Shown here piece after piece: positions 36,459-46,480 of a stretch of DNA of 64,000 bases; position 1 is the stretch's first letter; each line of letters begins with the position of its first letter. The position numbers and the translations under genes are program-made. The notes under the pieces were generated by a model. It was given only the letters and a program-made list of their open reading frames with translations. It searched no databases and had not been told where the DNA came from. The stretch is from Mycolicibacterium sp. CBMA 234 (GTDB lineage Bacteria; Actinomycetota; Actinomycetes; Mycobacteriales; Mycobacteriaceae), in assembly GCF_009729415.1 (NCBI RefSeq), contig NZ_MPKW01000011.1, positions 62,001 to 126,000 on the forward strand, in the 5' to 3' direction.

Positions 36459-38048
36459 CTACTCATAGACCCCCTCCACGTACCACCGCCGTTGCCGGTA
36501 GCACAGCAACAGCGCCCTGGGACCCTCACCGCCGCCGCCCTCCCCGAGCAAGACCTGAGCCCGCGCCGTGCGCCCCTTCCCTCGCTCCGGGTCCCACCAG
36601 CGCTCGTCGACCGGCCACGGCCCCGCCCACCAACGCAATGCCCCGCGATAACCCGACCCCGTCAGACCGACGGGATCCGTGGAGAACATCCCCCGATCCG
36701 TCACCCGTACCGAATTACCTTGTACATCAACAAGTTCCACCGGGTCGTCCAACAGAACCACCGGCGCCGGCTCCGGCAGCCGCCCCGGCCAGGGCTGCGT
36801 CGGATCATTCAGTGGCACCACCTCATCCCCCAGTGGGGTGAGCGTGATGCGCTCGGCCGGCCCCCGCCCACCACTGAGCACCGGCACCTGCACCGCCTCC
36901 GGCCCCAGCAGACCCTGGACCCGCACCAGCGCCCGTCGGGCCCGCATCCGGTCGTCATCGCCGGAGGACCCCCACAACGGCAACTGCAACGCCGCGGCCG
37001 AGACCACCTCGACCGGATGCAACCGCAACACCGTGATGGGCCCAGTGGGCCCCGCACCGCCAAGCCCGCGCCTGGTCAGCCAGCCATCCAACTGCCACCG
37101 CACCCGATCGGCCGTCGCATCCTCAGTCAGCGGCTCGGCGCACCGCCATACCCGTTGCAGCTCCTCACCATTGGTAGTCACCGCATCGATGGCCAGCCGG
37201 GTGCACCCCACCCCGGCAGACTCCAGACTGCGGTGCAACTGGCCCGCCAAGGAACGTCCTGCGAACGCCGCCGCGTCCACCCGGTCGATGGGCGGGTCGC
37301 AGTCCATCACCGCATCAAGGTCCGACGGCGTCTCCGGCCCCGACGGTCGGCGTGCCGGCTCACCCCGCGAAAACCGGTGCGCGACCACCGCATCCGTACC
37401 GAACCGGGACGCCACGTCGGTACGGGACAGCGCGGCGAACTGCCCGATGGTCCGAATGCCCATGCGCCACAACAAGTCCGCAAGCTCCTCCCGGCCGTCC
37501 CCGGACAGACTCGGCTCGGTGGCCAGCTGCCGGATGGACAACTCGGCGAGAAACTGGGCATCCTCACCCGCCGCAAGGATCCGGCCCGCCCGCGCCGCGA
37601 ACACCGCGGTGGGCAACTGGTCGGCGATGCCGACCTGGCATTCGACCCCAGCCGCCCCCACCGCGTCGACCAACCGCTCCGCCGCGGACTGCTCGGACCC
37701 GAAATACCGCGCCGCCCCACGCACCGGCAGCACCAGCAGTCCCGGACGCAGCACCTCCGCGCGCGGCACCACCTCGTCGACCGCCGCCGTCACGCCCTCG
37801 AAATGACGGGCGTCCCGCGCAGGATCGGCTGTGGCGACGTGCAATTGGGGGCAGCGGGCCTGAGCTTCCCGGCGCCGCAACCCCCGCCGCACCCCCGCCG
37901 CCCGAGCGGACGCCGAACAGGCCGCCACCCGATTCGCCAACGTGACCGCCACCGGCTCGGTCATCGGCAGGCCAGCAGCCACCGCCGCCGCCACCGCGGG
38001 CCAGTCCATGCACCAGATCGCCAACACCCGGTGCGCAGGATCGGACAT
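36459..38048 (-). CDS. imuB: ImuB, catalytically inactive Y-family polymerase homologue
   Basis: 529 residues from ATG 38048, similar in length to M. tuberculosis Rv3394c. The Y-family fold is recognisable (VLAIWCMDWPAVAA start; palm region PGLLVLPVRGAARYFGSE), but the acidic catalytic pair of active polymerases is not seen in the palm. The clamp-binding hexapeptide QLPLWG is present in ALQLPLWGSS. ImuB is known to bridge the beta clamp, ImuA' and the error-prone polymerase DnaE2 in damage-induced mutagenesis. It starts 2 bases before the imuA' stop region on the same strand, so they are co-transcribed. Confidence 0.92.
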   Translation of the reverse strand: MSDPAHRVLAIWCMDWPAVAAAVAAGLPMTEPVAVTLANRVAACSASARAAGVRRGLRRREAQARCPQLHVATADPARDARHFEGVTAAVDEVVPRAEVLRPGLLVLPVRGAARYFGSEQSAAERLVDAVGAAGVECQVGIADQLPTAVFAARAGRILAAGEDAQFLAELSIRQLATEPSLSGDGREELADLLWRMGIRTIGQFAALSRTDVASRFGTDAVVAHRFSRGEPARRPSGPETPSDLDAVMDCDPPIDRVDAAAFAGRSLAGQLHRSLESAGVGCTRLAIDAVTTNGEELQRVWRCAEPLTEDATADRVRWQLDGWLTRRGLGGAGPTGPITVLRLHPVEVVSAAALQLPLWGSSGDDDRMRARRALVRVQGLLGPEAVQVPVLSGGRGPAERITLTPLGDEVVPLNDPTQPWPGRLPEPAPVVLLDDPVELVDVQGNSVRVTDRGMFSTDPVGLTGSGYRGALRWWAGPWPVDERWWDPERGKGRTARAQVLLGEGGGGEGPRALLLCYRQRRWYVEGVYE

Positions 38049-38049
38049 C

Positions 38050-38745
38050 TCACCCACCCGCAGCTCGAAGCGGACGCATCGAGCGCCCCCGGGCCCGCAT
38101 GTCCAGCCGCACCTGGCCGATCCGTCCACACCCCGGCACCGGGTCGCCGGTACCCGCACCGACCACCTCATACCCACTGACCCTGGCCTCCAACCGGGCC
38201 GAGGCGCCGGGCCAGTCGCCATCGGTGACCAGTAGGGTGCACTCGCGCTGCCGGGCCCGGGACGCCACCACCCGCGCCCGACCGGCCGAAACCGAGCGAC
38301 CGCCCAGCCCGAGCAGCACCAGGTCCAACCCATCCATGAGCACCGCGGCCACCTCCACCGGATCCGGTCCCGGGTCCGGGATGAGCGCGATGCGTTCCAG
38401 ATCGGCCCCCATCTCCACCGCGGCCAGCAGCCCCACCCTGGGCTGACCGACGATGGCCGCGTACCCACCGGACGCCGTTACCTCAGCCACCATCCGCAGC
38501 GGCAACGACCGAGCCCCCGAAAGCACCGCGACGGTACCGCGCGGCAACGTGGCGGGCAGCAGATCAGACCCGAAATCCTCGGGTTCCAGCAAACGTTCGA
38601 CAACCTTCGGGGACGGTTCCGGCCGCCCTCGGTCCCGGCCGCGCAAACCCGCCGGCCCGGACATCTCGGCGATCTTGCGCCGGAGCTGTTCCAGCTGGTC
38701 AGCGCGGTCAGTCCGACTATCCGCCAGACTGGTCACAGCCGCCAC
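38050..38745 (-). CDS. imuA': ImuA', RecA-like accessory factor of the mycobacterial mutasome
   Basis: 231 residues from a GTG at 38745, with GGGAGG seven bases upstream. It has a RecA-like core without an obvious complete Walker A. Visible blocks are [40 protein letters not shown] and [10 protein letters not shown]. It matches Rv3395c, which works with ImuB and DnaE2 in translesion synthesis. A LexA box stands 37 bases upstream, explaining induction by DNA damage. The last ~20 residues are Arg-rich. Confidence 0.88.
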   Translation of the reverse strand: MAAVTSLADSRTDRADQLEQLRRKIAEMSGPAGLRGRDRGRPEPSPKVVERLLEPEDFGSDLLPATLPRGTVAVLSGARSLPLRMVAEVTASGGYAAIVGQPRVGLLAAVEMGADLERIALIPDPGPDPVEVAAVLMDGLDLVLLGLGGRSVSAGRARVVASRARQRECTLLVTDGDWPGASARLEARVSGYEVVGAGTGDPVPGCGRIGQVRLDMRARGRSMRPLRAAGG

Positions 38746-38781
38746 AACAACACCTCCCACACCACTAGAAACCACTTTTGT

Positions 38782-38797
38782 TCGAATATTTGTTCGA
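38782..38797 (-). promoter_or_regulatory. LexA (SOS) box upstream of imuA'
   Basis: TCGAATATTTGTTCGA has the two TCGAA/TTCGA arms of the mycobacterial SOS box (consensus TCGAAC-N4-GTTCGA) with one deviation (the sixth base T instead of C). Its position upstream of imuA' fits the known SOS control of this operon. Confidence 0.85.
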
Positions 38798-38970
38798 TAT
38801 CGTGAGTAAACACCCACCCACCGACACGGTCAAGCTGTGTAGCCCGCCGACCGCCTCGTCCCGACGCATCCACGCGGTACTCTCGAATCTGGAACCGATC
38901 AGAAGTTCCACCCCCAGAACTCGTCACCCAGGGGTCTGGTGGACCACTGCGTCAGTTGAAGGACACCGAC

Positions 38971-39237
38971 ATGCGTTCACCCCGTCTGGTCCACCGCATC
39001 ACCGCCGCCGCAGGCGGCACCGCGCTCATCGCGATGGTCGGCCTCACCGCCGGCTGCGGTGGCGAGAAGAAGGCCCCCGAGACGCCCTCGTCGACGACCA
39101 CCACGACCACGACGACCACCCATGAGGTGACCCCGACCGAAAAGTCGCTCACCCCGAACGGCGGCGGCAACCTGTTCACCCCGTCGGTCACCGCCAACCC
39201 GGCGCCCACCGCCGTCCCGGGCACGCACCGCAACTGA
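38971..39237 (+). CDS. Small secreted lipoprotein with Thr-rich stalk
   Basis: 88 residues from ATG 38971, with GAAGGA seven bases upstream. A basic N-terminus (MRSPRLVHR) leads into a hydrophobic stretch and a lipobox LTAGC near residue 29, so the protein should be lipid-anchored outside the membrane. Nine consecutive threonines follow about residue 45, then a Pro/Ala-rich tail ending at residue 88. No domain is recognised. The run of ACC/ACG codons makes its length variable in evolution. It is on the same strand as the S53 peptidase gene, 58 bases upstream. Confidence 0.7.
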   Translation: MRSPRLVHRITAAAGGTALIAMVGLTAGCGGEKKAPETPSSTTTTTTTTTHEVTPTEKSLTPNGGGNLFTPSVTANPAPTAVPGTHRN

Positions 39238-39295
39238 TACCGACCCCGGTTATCCAAGGGCTCAACAGGATCCGGGTTAGCGCTACCGTTGCTAC

Positions 39296-40924
39296 ATGCC
39301 ACCGTCGCCTCGGACACCGTCGAAGCGATGGCTGATGGCCCTGGTGCTTGTCGCGATCCTGGTGCTGGTCTTCAATCTGCCCAACCCGAGTCGGCCCATC
39401 CCAGCGTCAGATCAACCAACAGGCGCCATCGACGGACCGTTCTCGTTCCTGCTTGCCTCCTCGACTGATCTCGGGCTCGCGCATCCGCAGCGCATCCAGC
39501 TCACCGCCACCCTCGGCGACCACGGCCGGCCTGACGCACTGATCAATTGGGCTGGTTCACAACGACTTTCGGTTCGCTGGCGCCCCGGCGACAACTGGGC
39601 CGTCGTCGAGGGCGACCCCGCCCGCATGGGCAGTGCCTTCGGGGTCCAGGTGCACGACTACCGCGGCCTGCGCGGCCAGGAGTTCTACGCCGCGCCGCAA
39701 CAACCCCAGATTCCCACCGAATTGCACGGCACCGTCACCGAATTGGGCCGGATCCTCAGCTATACCCCGCACCACGACTCGGCACCGCCCGTCCCGCTGG
39801 GCGTTGCAGAACGCGGTCTGAACCCGAGCCATCTGCTCAAGGCCTACCGCGCCGACGCCCTGGCCGCTGCCGGCTACACCGGCAAGGGCACCACCGTCGT
39901 GATCTTCGCCTTCAATGGCTACGACCAGGCTGACCTGGACCAGTTCGCCACCACCTTCGGCCTGCCCAAATTCACCCCAACCTTGGTCGGAGGGAAGCCC
40001 GGCAACGACCATGGCGAGACCACCATGGATCTCGAAGTAGTCCACGCCATCGCGCCCGATGCCCGGCTGGTCGTCGTCAACGCCCGTCCCACTGTCACCG
40101 GCGACGGCGCCTACCTGAAGATCGGCCAGCTGTTCGAGCAGACCGACCGCAACTATCCCGGCGCGATCTGGAGCCTGTCGATCGGCTGGGGCTGCGACAC
40201 ACTGATCACCGCCGCCGACCTCGCGCCCGTCCGTTCTGCATTGGCCGCCGCAGAAGCACACGGCACCACAGCCTTCGACGCCAGCGGCGACCTGGCCGGG
40301 CTGGAATGCAAAGGCGGCGACGACTGGGATTCCCCACCCGGTCCGAGCGACATCGGTCTGGACTCGGTGGCGTCGCTGCCGGAGATGACCAACGTCGGCG
40401 GCAGCACCCTGTCCACCGACGCCGACGGCCAATGGCTGGACGAACAGGCCTGGTTCAACGTTCCACTCTCCCAGGGCACCGGCGGCGGGGTCTCCGCCCT
40501 GTTCGACCAGCCCCGCTGGCAAGCGGCAGCAGCGACCCAGGTTGACCCGAAGCGCAGCGCCGGCAAGCGCATGACGCCGGACATCTCGGCTGTCGCCGAC
40601 CCGTACACCGGAGTGAAGATCGTTGTGGACAAACAGGTTGTCGTCGGTGGCGGCACCTCGCAGGCGGCGCCGATCTGGGCCGGGCTGACCGCCGTCATGA
40701 ATCAGTACCTCACCGCGAACGGCGGGCACCCGATCGGCGCGCTCAACCCGGAGCTGTATCGCATCGCCCGAGGCGCCCCGCACCCGGCATTCCGCGATAT
40801 CACCTTGGGCGGCAACGCTGTTGACACCGCAGGCCCCGGCTACGACTTGGTCAGCGGGCTCGGCACCCCCAATGTGGAGAACCTGGCGGCCGACCTGCTC
40901 TTGCTGCAGAAAGTGACGCCATGA
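39296..40924 (+). CDS. S53 family (sedolisin/kumamolisin) serine-carboxyl peptidase
   Basis: 542 residues. An N-terminal membrane anchor or signal (LMALVLVAILVLVFNLP, residues ~12-28) precedes a pro-kumamolisin activation domain (to ~175) and the peptidase. All four key residues are visible: Glu241 and Asp245 in GETTMDLEV, oxyanion Asp332 in ASGDLAG, and Ser455 in GGTSQAAP. A calcium-loop-like DITLGGNAVD lies near the end. The enzyme should be an active acid-tolerant endopeptidase outside the cell membrane, matured by cleavage of its propeptide. It overlaps the next gene by 4 bases. Confidence 0.93.
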   Translation: MPPSPRTPSKRWLMALVLVAILVLVFNLPNPSRPIPASDQPTGAIDGPFSFLLASSTDLGLAHPQRIQLTATLGDHGRPDALINWAGSQRLSVRWRPGDNWAVVEGDPARMGSAFGVQVHDYRGLRGQEFYAAPQQPQIPTELHGTVTELGRILSYTPHHDSAPPVPLGVAERGLNPSHLLKAYRADALAAAGYTGKGTTVVIFAFNGYDQADLDQFATTFGLPKFTPTLVGGKPGNDHGETTMDLEVVHAIAPDARLVVVNARPTVTGDGAYLKIGQLFEQTDRNYPGAIWSLSIGWGCDTLITAADLAPVRSALAAAEAHGTTAFDASGDLAGLECKGGDDWDSPPGPSDIGLDSVASLPEMTNVGGSTLSTDADGQWLDEQAWFNVPLSQGTGGGVSALFDQPRWQAAAATQVDPKRSAGKRMTPDISAVADPYTGVKIVVDKQVVVGGGTSQAAPIWAGLTAVMNQYLTANGGHPIGALNPELYRIARGAPHPAFRDITLGGNAVDTAGPGYDLVSGLGTPNVENLAADLLLLQKVTP

Positions 40925-42831
40925 GCACGCAGCTCGAAGACCGGCCAATGATGGAGTGCGAGGTCTGCCAGCTCGACGTCCCCGCCGGCGAGTACTGCGG
41001 ACTGTGCGGCGCACCGCTGAGCCAACACAGCCACGACGGGCCGCACTGGCTGCGGGCGCGCTCGTTCAGTGCCGCACCCGGCCAGCACCTGCTGCGGCTC
41101 TCGATCACCAGCTCGCTGTTCCCGCACCTGTCCCCGCGGTCGCGCACGTCGTTCATGATCGGGCTCGTCGCCCTGGTGCTGGCGCTGGTGACCACCGCAC
41201 TGCTCCGGCTGCCTGGGGCACTGGTCGCGGTGGCGGTACTGGGGCTCCCGGTGATCTTCGCAATCTATGTGCGGGAGTCCGAATTCAACCGCGACGCACC
41301 CCGCGGCAACCTGTTGCTGACCGCGGCCCTCGGTATCGCACTGGGCGTCGCCTGGGCCCTGCTGACCGGAGCTGTAGCCGCGCGCTCCTACGGCATCCCG
41401 CTCGGCTCAGGCATCGCAGCGGCCCGCATGCTGCGGACCGGCATAGGCGTCACGCTCGGTGGCCTCCTGCTCATGCAGGCGCCCACACTGGTGATCCGGC
41501 TGTTCCGTCCCGGCCATCGAGAAGCCTTGCACGGCTATGTCATTGGCGCCCTGGCTGCCATCTCTTTCACCGCCGCGGCGACCCTGACCCGGCTGGCCCC
41601 GCAGTTCGCCACGGGCATGGTGAACCGCGACCGCCCGATGCAGGACCTGTTGATAGAGGCCGGAATCCGCGGCCTGGCATCTCCCATCATCACGGCCTCC
41701 GTCGGCGGCCTGATCGGTGCCGCATTGTGGTTCACCCGGCCGCCCAACAAGAAGCACCGCCACCGCGGTTACGTGCGGCTGACTCTCACGCTGATCGCGG
41801 TGGTCGTCGCTGCGATCTTCACGCTGCTCGGGCTGATCGACATGGTCCAGCTGCCCCAGGTGGTGCAGCTGGCCCTGTATCTGACGCTAATGGTCGTAGC
41901 GCTGCTGGCGTTGCGCATCGGACTGCACCTGGCGCTACTGCACGAGGCGCACGACGAATACAACATGGACGAGCCGCTGCTGTGCGCTCAGTGCGGCCAC
42001 GTGGTACCCGACGCCCCGTTCTGTGCGGCCTGCGGTGCCGCAACCCGGGCGTCGTCACGGGCCGCTCGCCATGGCCAGCGCACCGATCGTCCGGTACCCG
42101 CCGACAGCATGACCGTCGGGCTCCTCCCCGGCTATTCGCTGCATGCCACCTCGTACTCGGCGACGCCGACCCGGACCACGAAACGGGTGCAGGTGACGCT
42201 GATCTTCGCCCTCGCCGCCGTCGTGGTGGCCGCACTCCTGGTCGGGGTGTCGGGGCTGCTGGAGAAGCCAGCGGTGCGGTACGTGTGCCCGCCGGAATGC
42301 GGGCATCCACCGATGGGCGAACCGGTGACCATCAACCCCCGGTTCACCGCGCCCGACGGTTCGTTCAGCGTCGCCTACCCGGCAACCGGATCAGCCTACG
42401 AAGTAACCAAGGACGATCACGGCGTCCTGGCGAAGCTGCAAGCCGGGGACGGCGGAATGCTCCAGTTGTTCAGCCGGCCCGCCGCTGGACGGCAGCCGAA
42501 AGACATTGCGGCCGAACTGATCAGGTCGACATACCCGGATGCCAAGACCGCGTACGAGGTCCCGAACGCCATGGTCGGATACCAGTCGGGCTACGGCATC
42601 GTCGCCGACTGGTACCCGCAGGGCGCGAGCCGCAAATTCTCCCGGATGCGGCTGCTGGTGTTGGTCGCGGTCAAGAACGACCTGGCGCTGATCGCCGCGG
42701 CGGCAGGACCCTATCACCGGTTCGGACCGGACTTCGGGTCCGGGAAACCGTCCGCGGTCGGCCTGCAACTGGCCCTGGACATGGGCCAGTACGTCAACAG
42801 CTTCGCGTGGAAGGGCGACCCGCCGCGCTGA
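40921..42831 (+). CDS. Multi-pass membrane protein with two zinc ribbons, coupled to the S53 peptidase
   Basis: 636 residues. A zinc ribbon at the N-terminus (CEVCQLDVPAGEYCGLCG, ~13-30) is followed by about seven hydrophobic segments to residue ~345, then a second ribbon (CAQCGHVVPDAPFCAACG, ~355-372). One more membrane segment follows (VTLIFALAAVVVAALLVGVSGLL), then an extracytoplasmic C-terminal domain of ~190 residues. It starts inside the peptidase stop (ATGA), so both proteins are made together. No known family is recognised. It could be a sensor, anchor or substrate of the peptidase. The C-terminal domain resembles lipoprotein-like beta domains only in a general way. Confidence 0.72.
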   Translation: MSTQLEDRPMMECEVCQLDVPAGEYCGLCGAPLSQHSHDGPHWLRARSFSAAPGQHLLRLSITSSLFPHLSPRSRTSFMIGLVALVLALVTTALLRLPGALVAVAVLGLPVIFAIYVRESEFNRDAPRGNLLLTAALGIALGVAWALLTGAVAARSYGIPLGSGIAAARMLRTGIGVTLGGLLLMQAPTLVIRLFRPGHREALHGYVIGALAAISFTAAATLTRLAPQFATGMVNRDRPMQDLLIEAGIRGLASPIITASVGGLIGAALWFTRPPNKKHRHRGYVRLTLTLIAVVVAAIFTLLGLIDMVQLPQVVQLALYLTLMVVALLALRIGLHLALLHEAHDEYNMDEPLLCAQCGHVVPDAPFCAACGAATRASSRAARHGQRTDRPVPADSMTVGLLPGYSLHATSYSATPTRTTKRVQVTLIFALAAVVVAALLVGVSGLLEKPAVRYVCPPECGHPPMGEPVTINPRFTAPDGSFSVAYPATGSAYEVTKDDHGVLAKLQAGDGGMLQLFSRPAAGRQPKDIAAELIRSTYPDAKTAYEVPNAMVGYQSGYGIVADWYPQGASRKFSRMRLLVLVAVKNDLALIAAAAGPYHRFGPDFGSGKPSAVGLQLALDMGQYVNSFAWKGDPPR

Positions 42832-42834
42832 ATC

Positions 42835-43167
42835 TCAGCCGCGGGCCGAGGTGCAAAGAATGCCGTGAGCGCGGCGCACCAGCGCCGAGGCCGGGCCCGG
42901 GTCGGCACCGGTCTGGCCGACGATCCCGTCGACGGCGCCCTGAGTTCCCGAGCCGGTCATCAACATCTGACACGCCTGCAAACCGGCCTGCAGGACGGCG
43001 TCATCGTCGCCCGGGAAACCGGCCGCGCGTGCTTGATTGATGAACCGCTGCTGTTCAGGCGTGATCGGGATCGGCCAGGCCGACGCAGTGCCGGCGGCGG
43101 CTCCGAGTGCGGCCCCGGCGACCAGTGCGACGGTCGCAATCCGCATGGCAAATCGACGTGATGACAT
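42835..43167 (-). CDS. DUF732 family secreted protein
   Basis: 110 residues from ATG 43167, with a GGGGAAG ribosome site. A Sec signal peptide (MRIATVALVAGAALGAAAG, cleavage after ASA) precedes a DUF732 domain. The typical FINQARAAGFPGDDDAVLQAG block and paired cysteines (QACQM, ILCTS) are present. DUF732 proteins are small, secreted, and very common in mycobacteria; their function is unknown. The gene converges with the zinc-ribbon membrane gene; only 3 bases separate the stops. Confidence 0.88.
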   Translation of the reverse strand: MSSRRFAMRIATVALVAGAALGAAAGTASAWPIPITPEQQRFINQARAAGFPGDDDAVLQAGLQACQMLMTGSGTQGAVDGIVGQTGADPGPASALVRRAHGILCTSARG

Positions 43168-43277
43168 GAGCTTCCCCCGCTCCCCCGCGGCGCGGGCATC
43201 CCGGATCAGAATGCCTCGAACGACCGGCTGGCCACAGCGTAAACCGCTGGGCCGGCTCACCGCGACGATTAGCGCGG

Positions 43278-44839
<1,562 letters not shown>

Positions 44840-44893
44840 TCGCTCAGTCTAGTGGTGACGATTAACGGCCTGCCCAAACAGTCCGGTACCCCG

Positions 44894-45463
44894 TCAGGTC
44901 GGCTCGGCCAGCCGCCCGACAGCCGTGCCCACCGCAGCCCGAACCTGCTCATCGGTCAACTCGCCGAGGCCCAGCGCCGGCCGCAGGAATGGGCCAAGCA
45001 GTCGCCAACCTAGTTGCAGCGCAATGATATTGGCCACCGCAAGCCGTGCCTGAGTTTCGTCCGCGTAGCGCGGTCGGAGCTCGTCGAGCAGTCGGGTCAT
45101 CGTGGGAAACGTGGTCTGCAGCTCACCTACCGGATAACCGTCGAGCGCTACCCGCACGATCACCCTGACCTGCCGATCCACAGCCGCCTCGAGCACCTCC
45201 GGGGGCGCCCCAGCGTCGATCAACTCCTCAAGTCGTTGACCCAGGTGGTCCAGCACCGCCCCGACCAGCTTCTCCTTGGCACCAAGGTGCCGGAACACCA
45301 GCCCATGGTTGACGTTGGACTTGGCCGCGATGTCCCGGATCGACGTCGCCGCGGGCCCGCGCGCGGCAAACAGCTCGGCCGCGGCTTCGAGGATCGCCGC
45401 CACCACCTCGTCCCGGCCTACCGGAGCACTCCCATCGCTTGCCCCTGGCGCGTCTGTAGTCAT
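44894..45463 (-). CDS. TetR-family repressor (Rv3405c-like)
   Basis: 189 residues. The helix-turn-helix is AILEAAAELFAARGPAATSIRDIAAKSNVNHGLVFRHLGAKEKL (residues ~20-65). The ligand domain follows. It diverges from the alkylsulfatase-like dioxygenase gene; the M. tuberculosis homologue is described as repressing Rv3406. Two 18-bp palindromes with TGTAGTCA arms fill the intergenic region, one covering its own ATG. It is therefore probably autorepressed and represses the dioxygenase. Confidence 0.9.
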   Translation of the reverse strand: MTTDAPGASDGSAPVGRDEVVAAILEAAAELFAARGPAATSIRDIAAKSNVNHGLVFRHLGAKEKLVGAVLDHLGQRLEELIDAGAPPEVLEAAVDRQVRVIVRVALDGYPVGELQTTFPTMTRLLDELRPRYADETQARLAVANIIALQLGWRLLGPFLRPALGLGELTDEQVRAAVGTAVGRLAEPT

Positions 45464-45472
45464 GTGGCTACA
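45455..45472. promoter_or_regulatory. TetR operator 1, overlapping the repressor start
   Basis: TGTAGTCATGTGGCTACA: inverted arms TGTAGtCA and TGgCTACA with a 2-base centre and one arm mismatch. It covers the ATG of the tetR gene (45461-45463), so binding would block the repressor's own expression. Confidence 0.75.
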
Positions 45473-45487
45473 CTAGCGTCCAGCACC

Positions 45488-45505
45488 TGTAGTCAACTGA
45501 CTACA
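45488..45505. promoter_or_regulatory. TetR operator 2, upstream of the dioxygenase gene
   Basis: TGTAGTCAACTGACTACA is a perfect 8+2+8 palindrome. It lies 21 bases before the dioxygenase start and 33 bases (about three helical turns) from operator 1, measured centre to centre. Confidence 0.85.
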
Positions 45506-45525
45506 CCACGGCCGAAAGGACCACG

Positions 45526-46419
45526 ATGACCGCCGCTACGCAAGCCCCCGCCCTGACCGTCACCAAACTGACCAGCAAGATCGGTGCCGTCGTCGACGGC
45601 GTGCGACTGGGCGGCGACCTGTCCCCCGCGACCATCGCCGAGATCCGGGCGGCACTCCTGGCGCACAAAGTCATCTTTTTCCGCGGTCAGGACCACCTGG
45701 ACGACGAACAGCAGCAGGCGTTCGGCGAGCTGATGGGCGAATTGGTGGGTCACCACTCGATGAAGCGCGCAGACGCGCCGCAGATCACGCCGATCGACTC
45801 GGAGTACGGCAAGGCCAACCAATGGCACACCGACGTCACGTTCATGCCCGACTACCCGTCGGCGTCGATCCTGCGAGCAGTGACCCTGCCGACCTACGGC
45901 GGCTCCACGCTCTGGGCCTCCACCGTCGCGGCGTACGACGGGCTGCCCGCGCCGCTCAAGGCCCTGGTCGAGAACCTGCGGGCCGTGCACTCCAACCGAT
46001 TCGACTACATCAAAGAGGTCGCCATCGTGGCGCGGGAACTGAGCGACGAGCAGCGGGGCTATATGGAGGCGTTCCAGAAGCCCGACTTCCGCACCGAGCA
46101 CCCCGTGGTGCGGGTGCACCCCGAGACCGGTGAGCGCTCCTTGCTGGCCGGAAACTTCGTCCGCGGCTTCCTCGGGCTGGACAGCTACGAGTCGGCCGCC
46201 CTATTGGAGCTGCTGCAGCGCCGAATCACCTTGACGGAGAACACTGTTCGCTGGGACTGGCAGCTCGGCGACGTGGCGATGTGGGACAACCGGGCCACCC
46301 AGCACCGCGCCGTCGACGACTACGACGGCCAGCACCGACTGATGCACCGCGTCACGCTGACTGGCGACGTCCCCGTCGACGTGCACGGAGTGGCTAGTCG
46401 AGCCATCAGCGCCGCCTGA
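45526..46419 (+). CDS. atsK: Fe(II)/2-oxoglutarate-dependent dioxygenase, alkylsulfatase type
   Basis: 297 residues of the TauD/TfdA family. The iron triad is visible: His101 and Asp103 in NQWHTDVTF, and His260 in TQHRAVDDY. An Arg for 2-oxoglutarate follows in RLMHRVTL. Its position beside the TetR gene marks it as the counterpart of Rv3406, an alkyl sulfatase that oxidises medium-chain alkyl sulfates to aldehyde plus sulfate. It would supply sulfur when inorganic sulfate is short. The TetR next door probably controls it through the 45488-45505 palindrome. Confidence 0.9.
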   Translation: MTAATQAPALTVTKLTSKIGAVVDGVRLGGDLSPATIAEIRAALLAHKVIFFRGQDHLDDEQQQAFGELMGELVGHHSMKRADAPQITPIDSEYGKANQWHTDVTFMPDYPSASILRAVTLPTYGGSTLWASTVAAYDGLPAPLKALVENLRAVHSNRFDYIKEVAIVARELSDEQRGYMEAFQKPDFRTEHPVVRVHPETGERSLLAGNFVRGFLGLDSYESAALLELLQRRITLTENTVRWDWQLGDVAMWDNRATQHRAVDDYDGQHRLMHRVTLTGDVPVDVHGVASRAISAA

Positions 46420-46425
46420 CCGAGA

Positions 46426-46474
46426 GATTTGTGCACGATTCTCCGCGCCGACCGCGGAAAATCGTGCACAAATC
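46426..46474. terminator. Bidirectional terminator between atsK and choD
   Basis: A 22-base inverted repeat with one mismatch (46426-46447 and 46453-46474) and a 5-base loop. It fills the gap between the converging stops and can end both transcripts. Confidence 0.85.
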
Positions 46475-46480
46475 GCAGGG

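Noticed and set aside
36492..38180. Long plus-strand open frame (562 codons) opposite imuB
   Set aside because: It is antisense to a well-supported gene; Arg/Pro/His-rich composition is the usual shadow of GC-rich codons, and no motif or ribosome site is present.
40956..43040. 694-codon frame in the second phase of the zinc-ribbon membrane gene
   Set aside because: It overlaps the coupled gene with clear zinc ribbons and membrane helices; its own translation is Arg/Gly/Ala-rich without hydrophobic segments and runs into a convergent gene.
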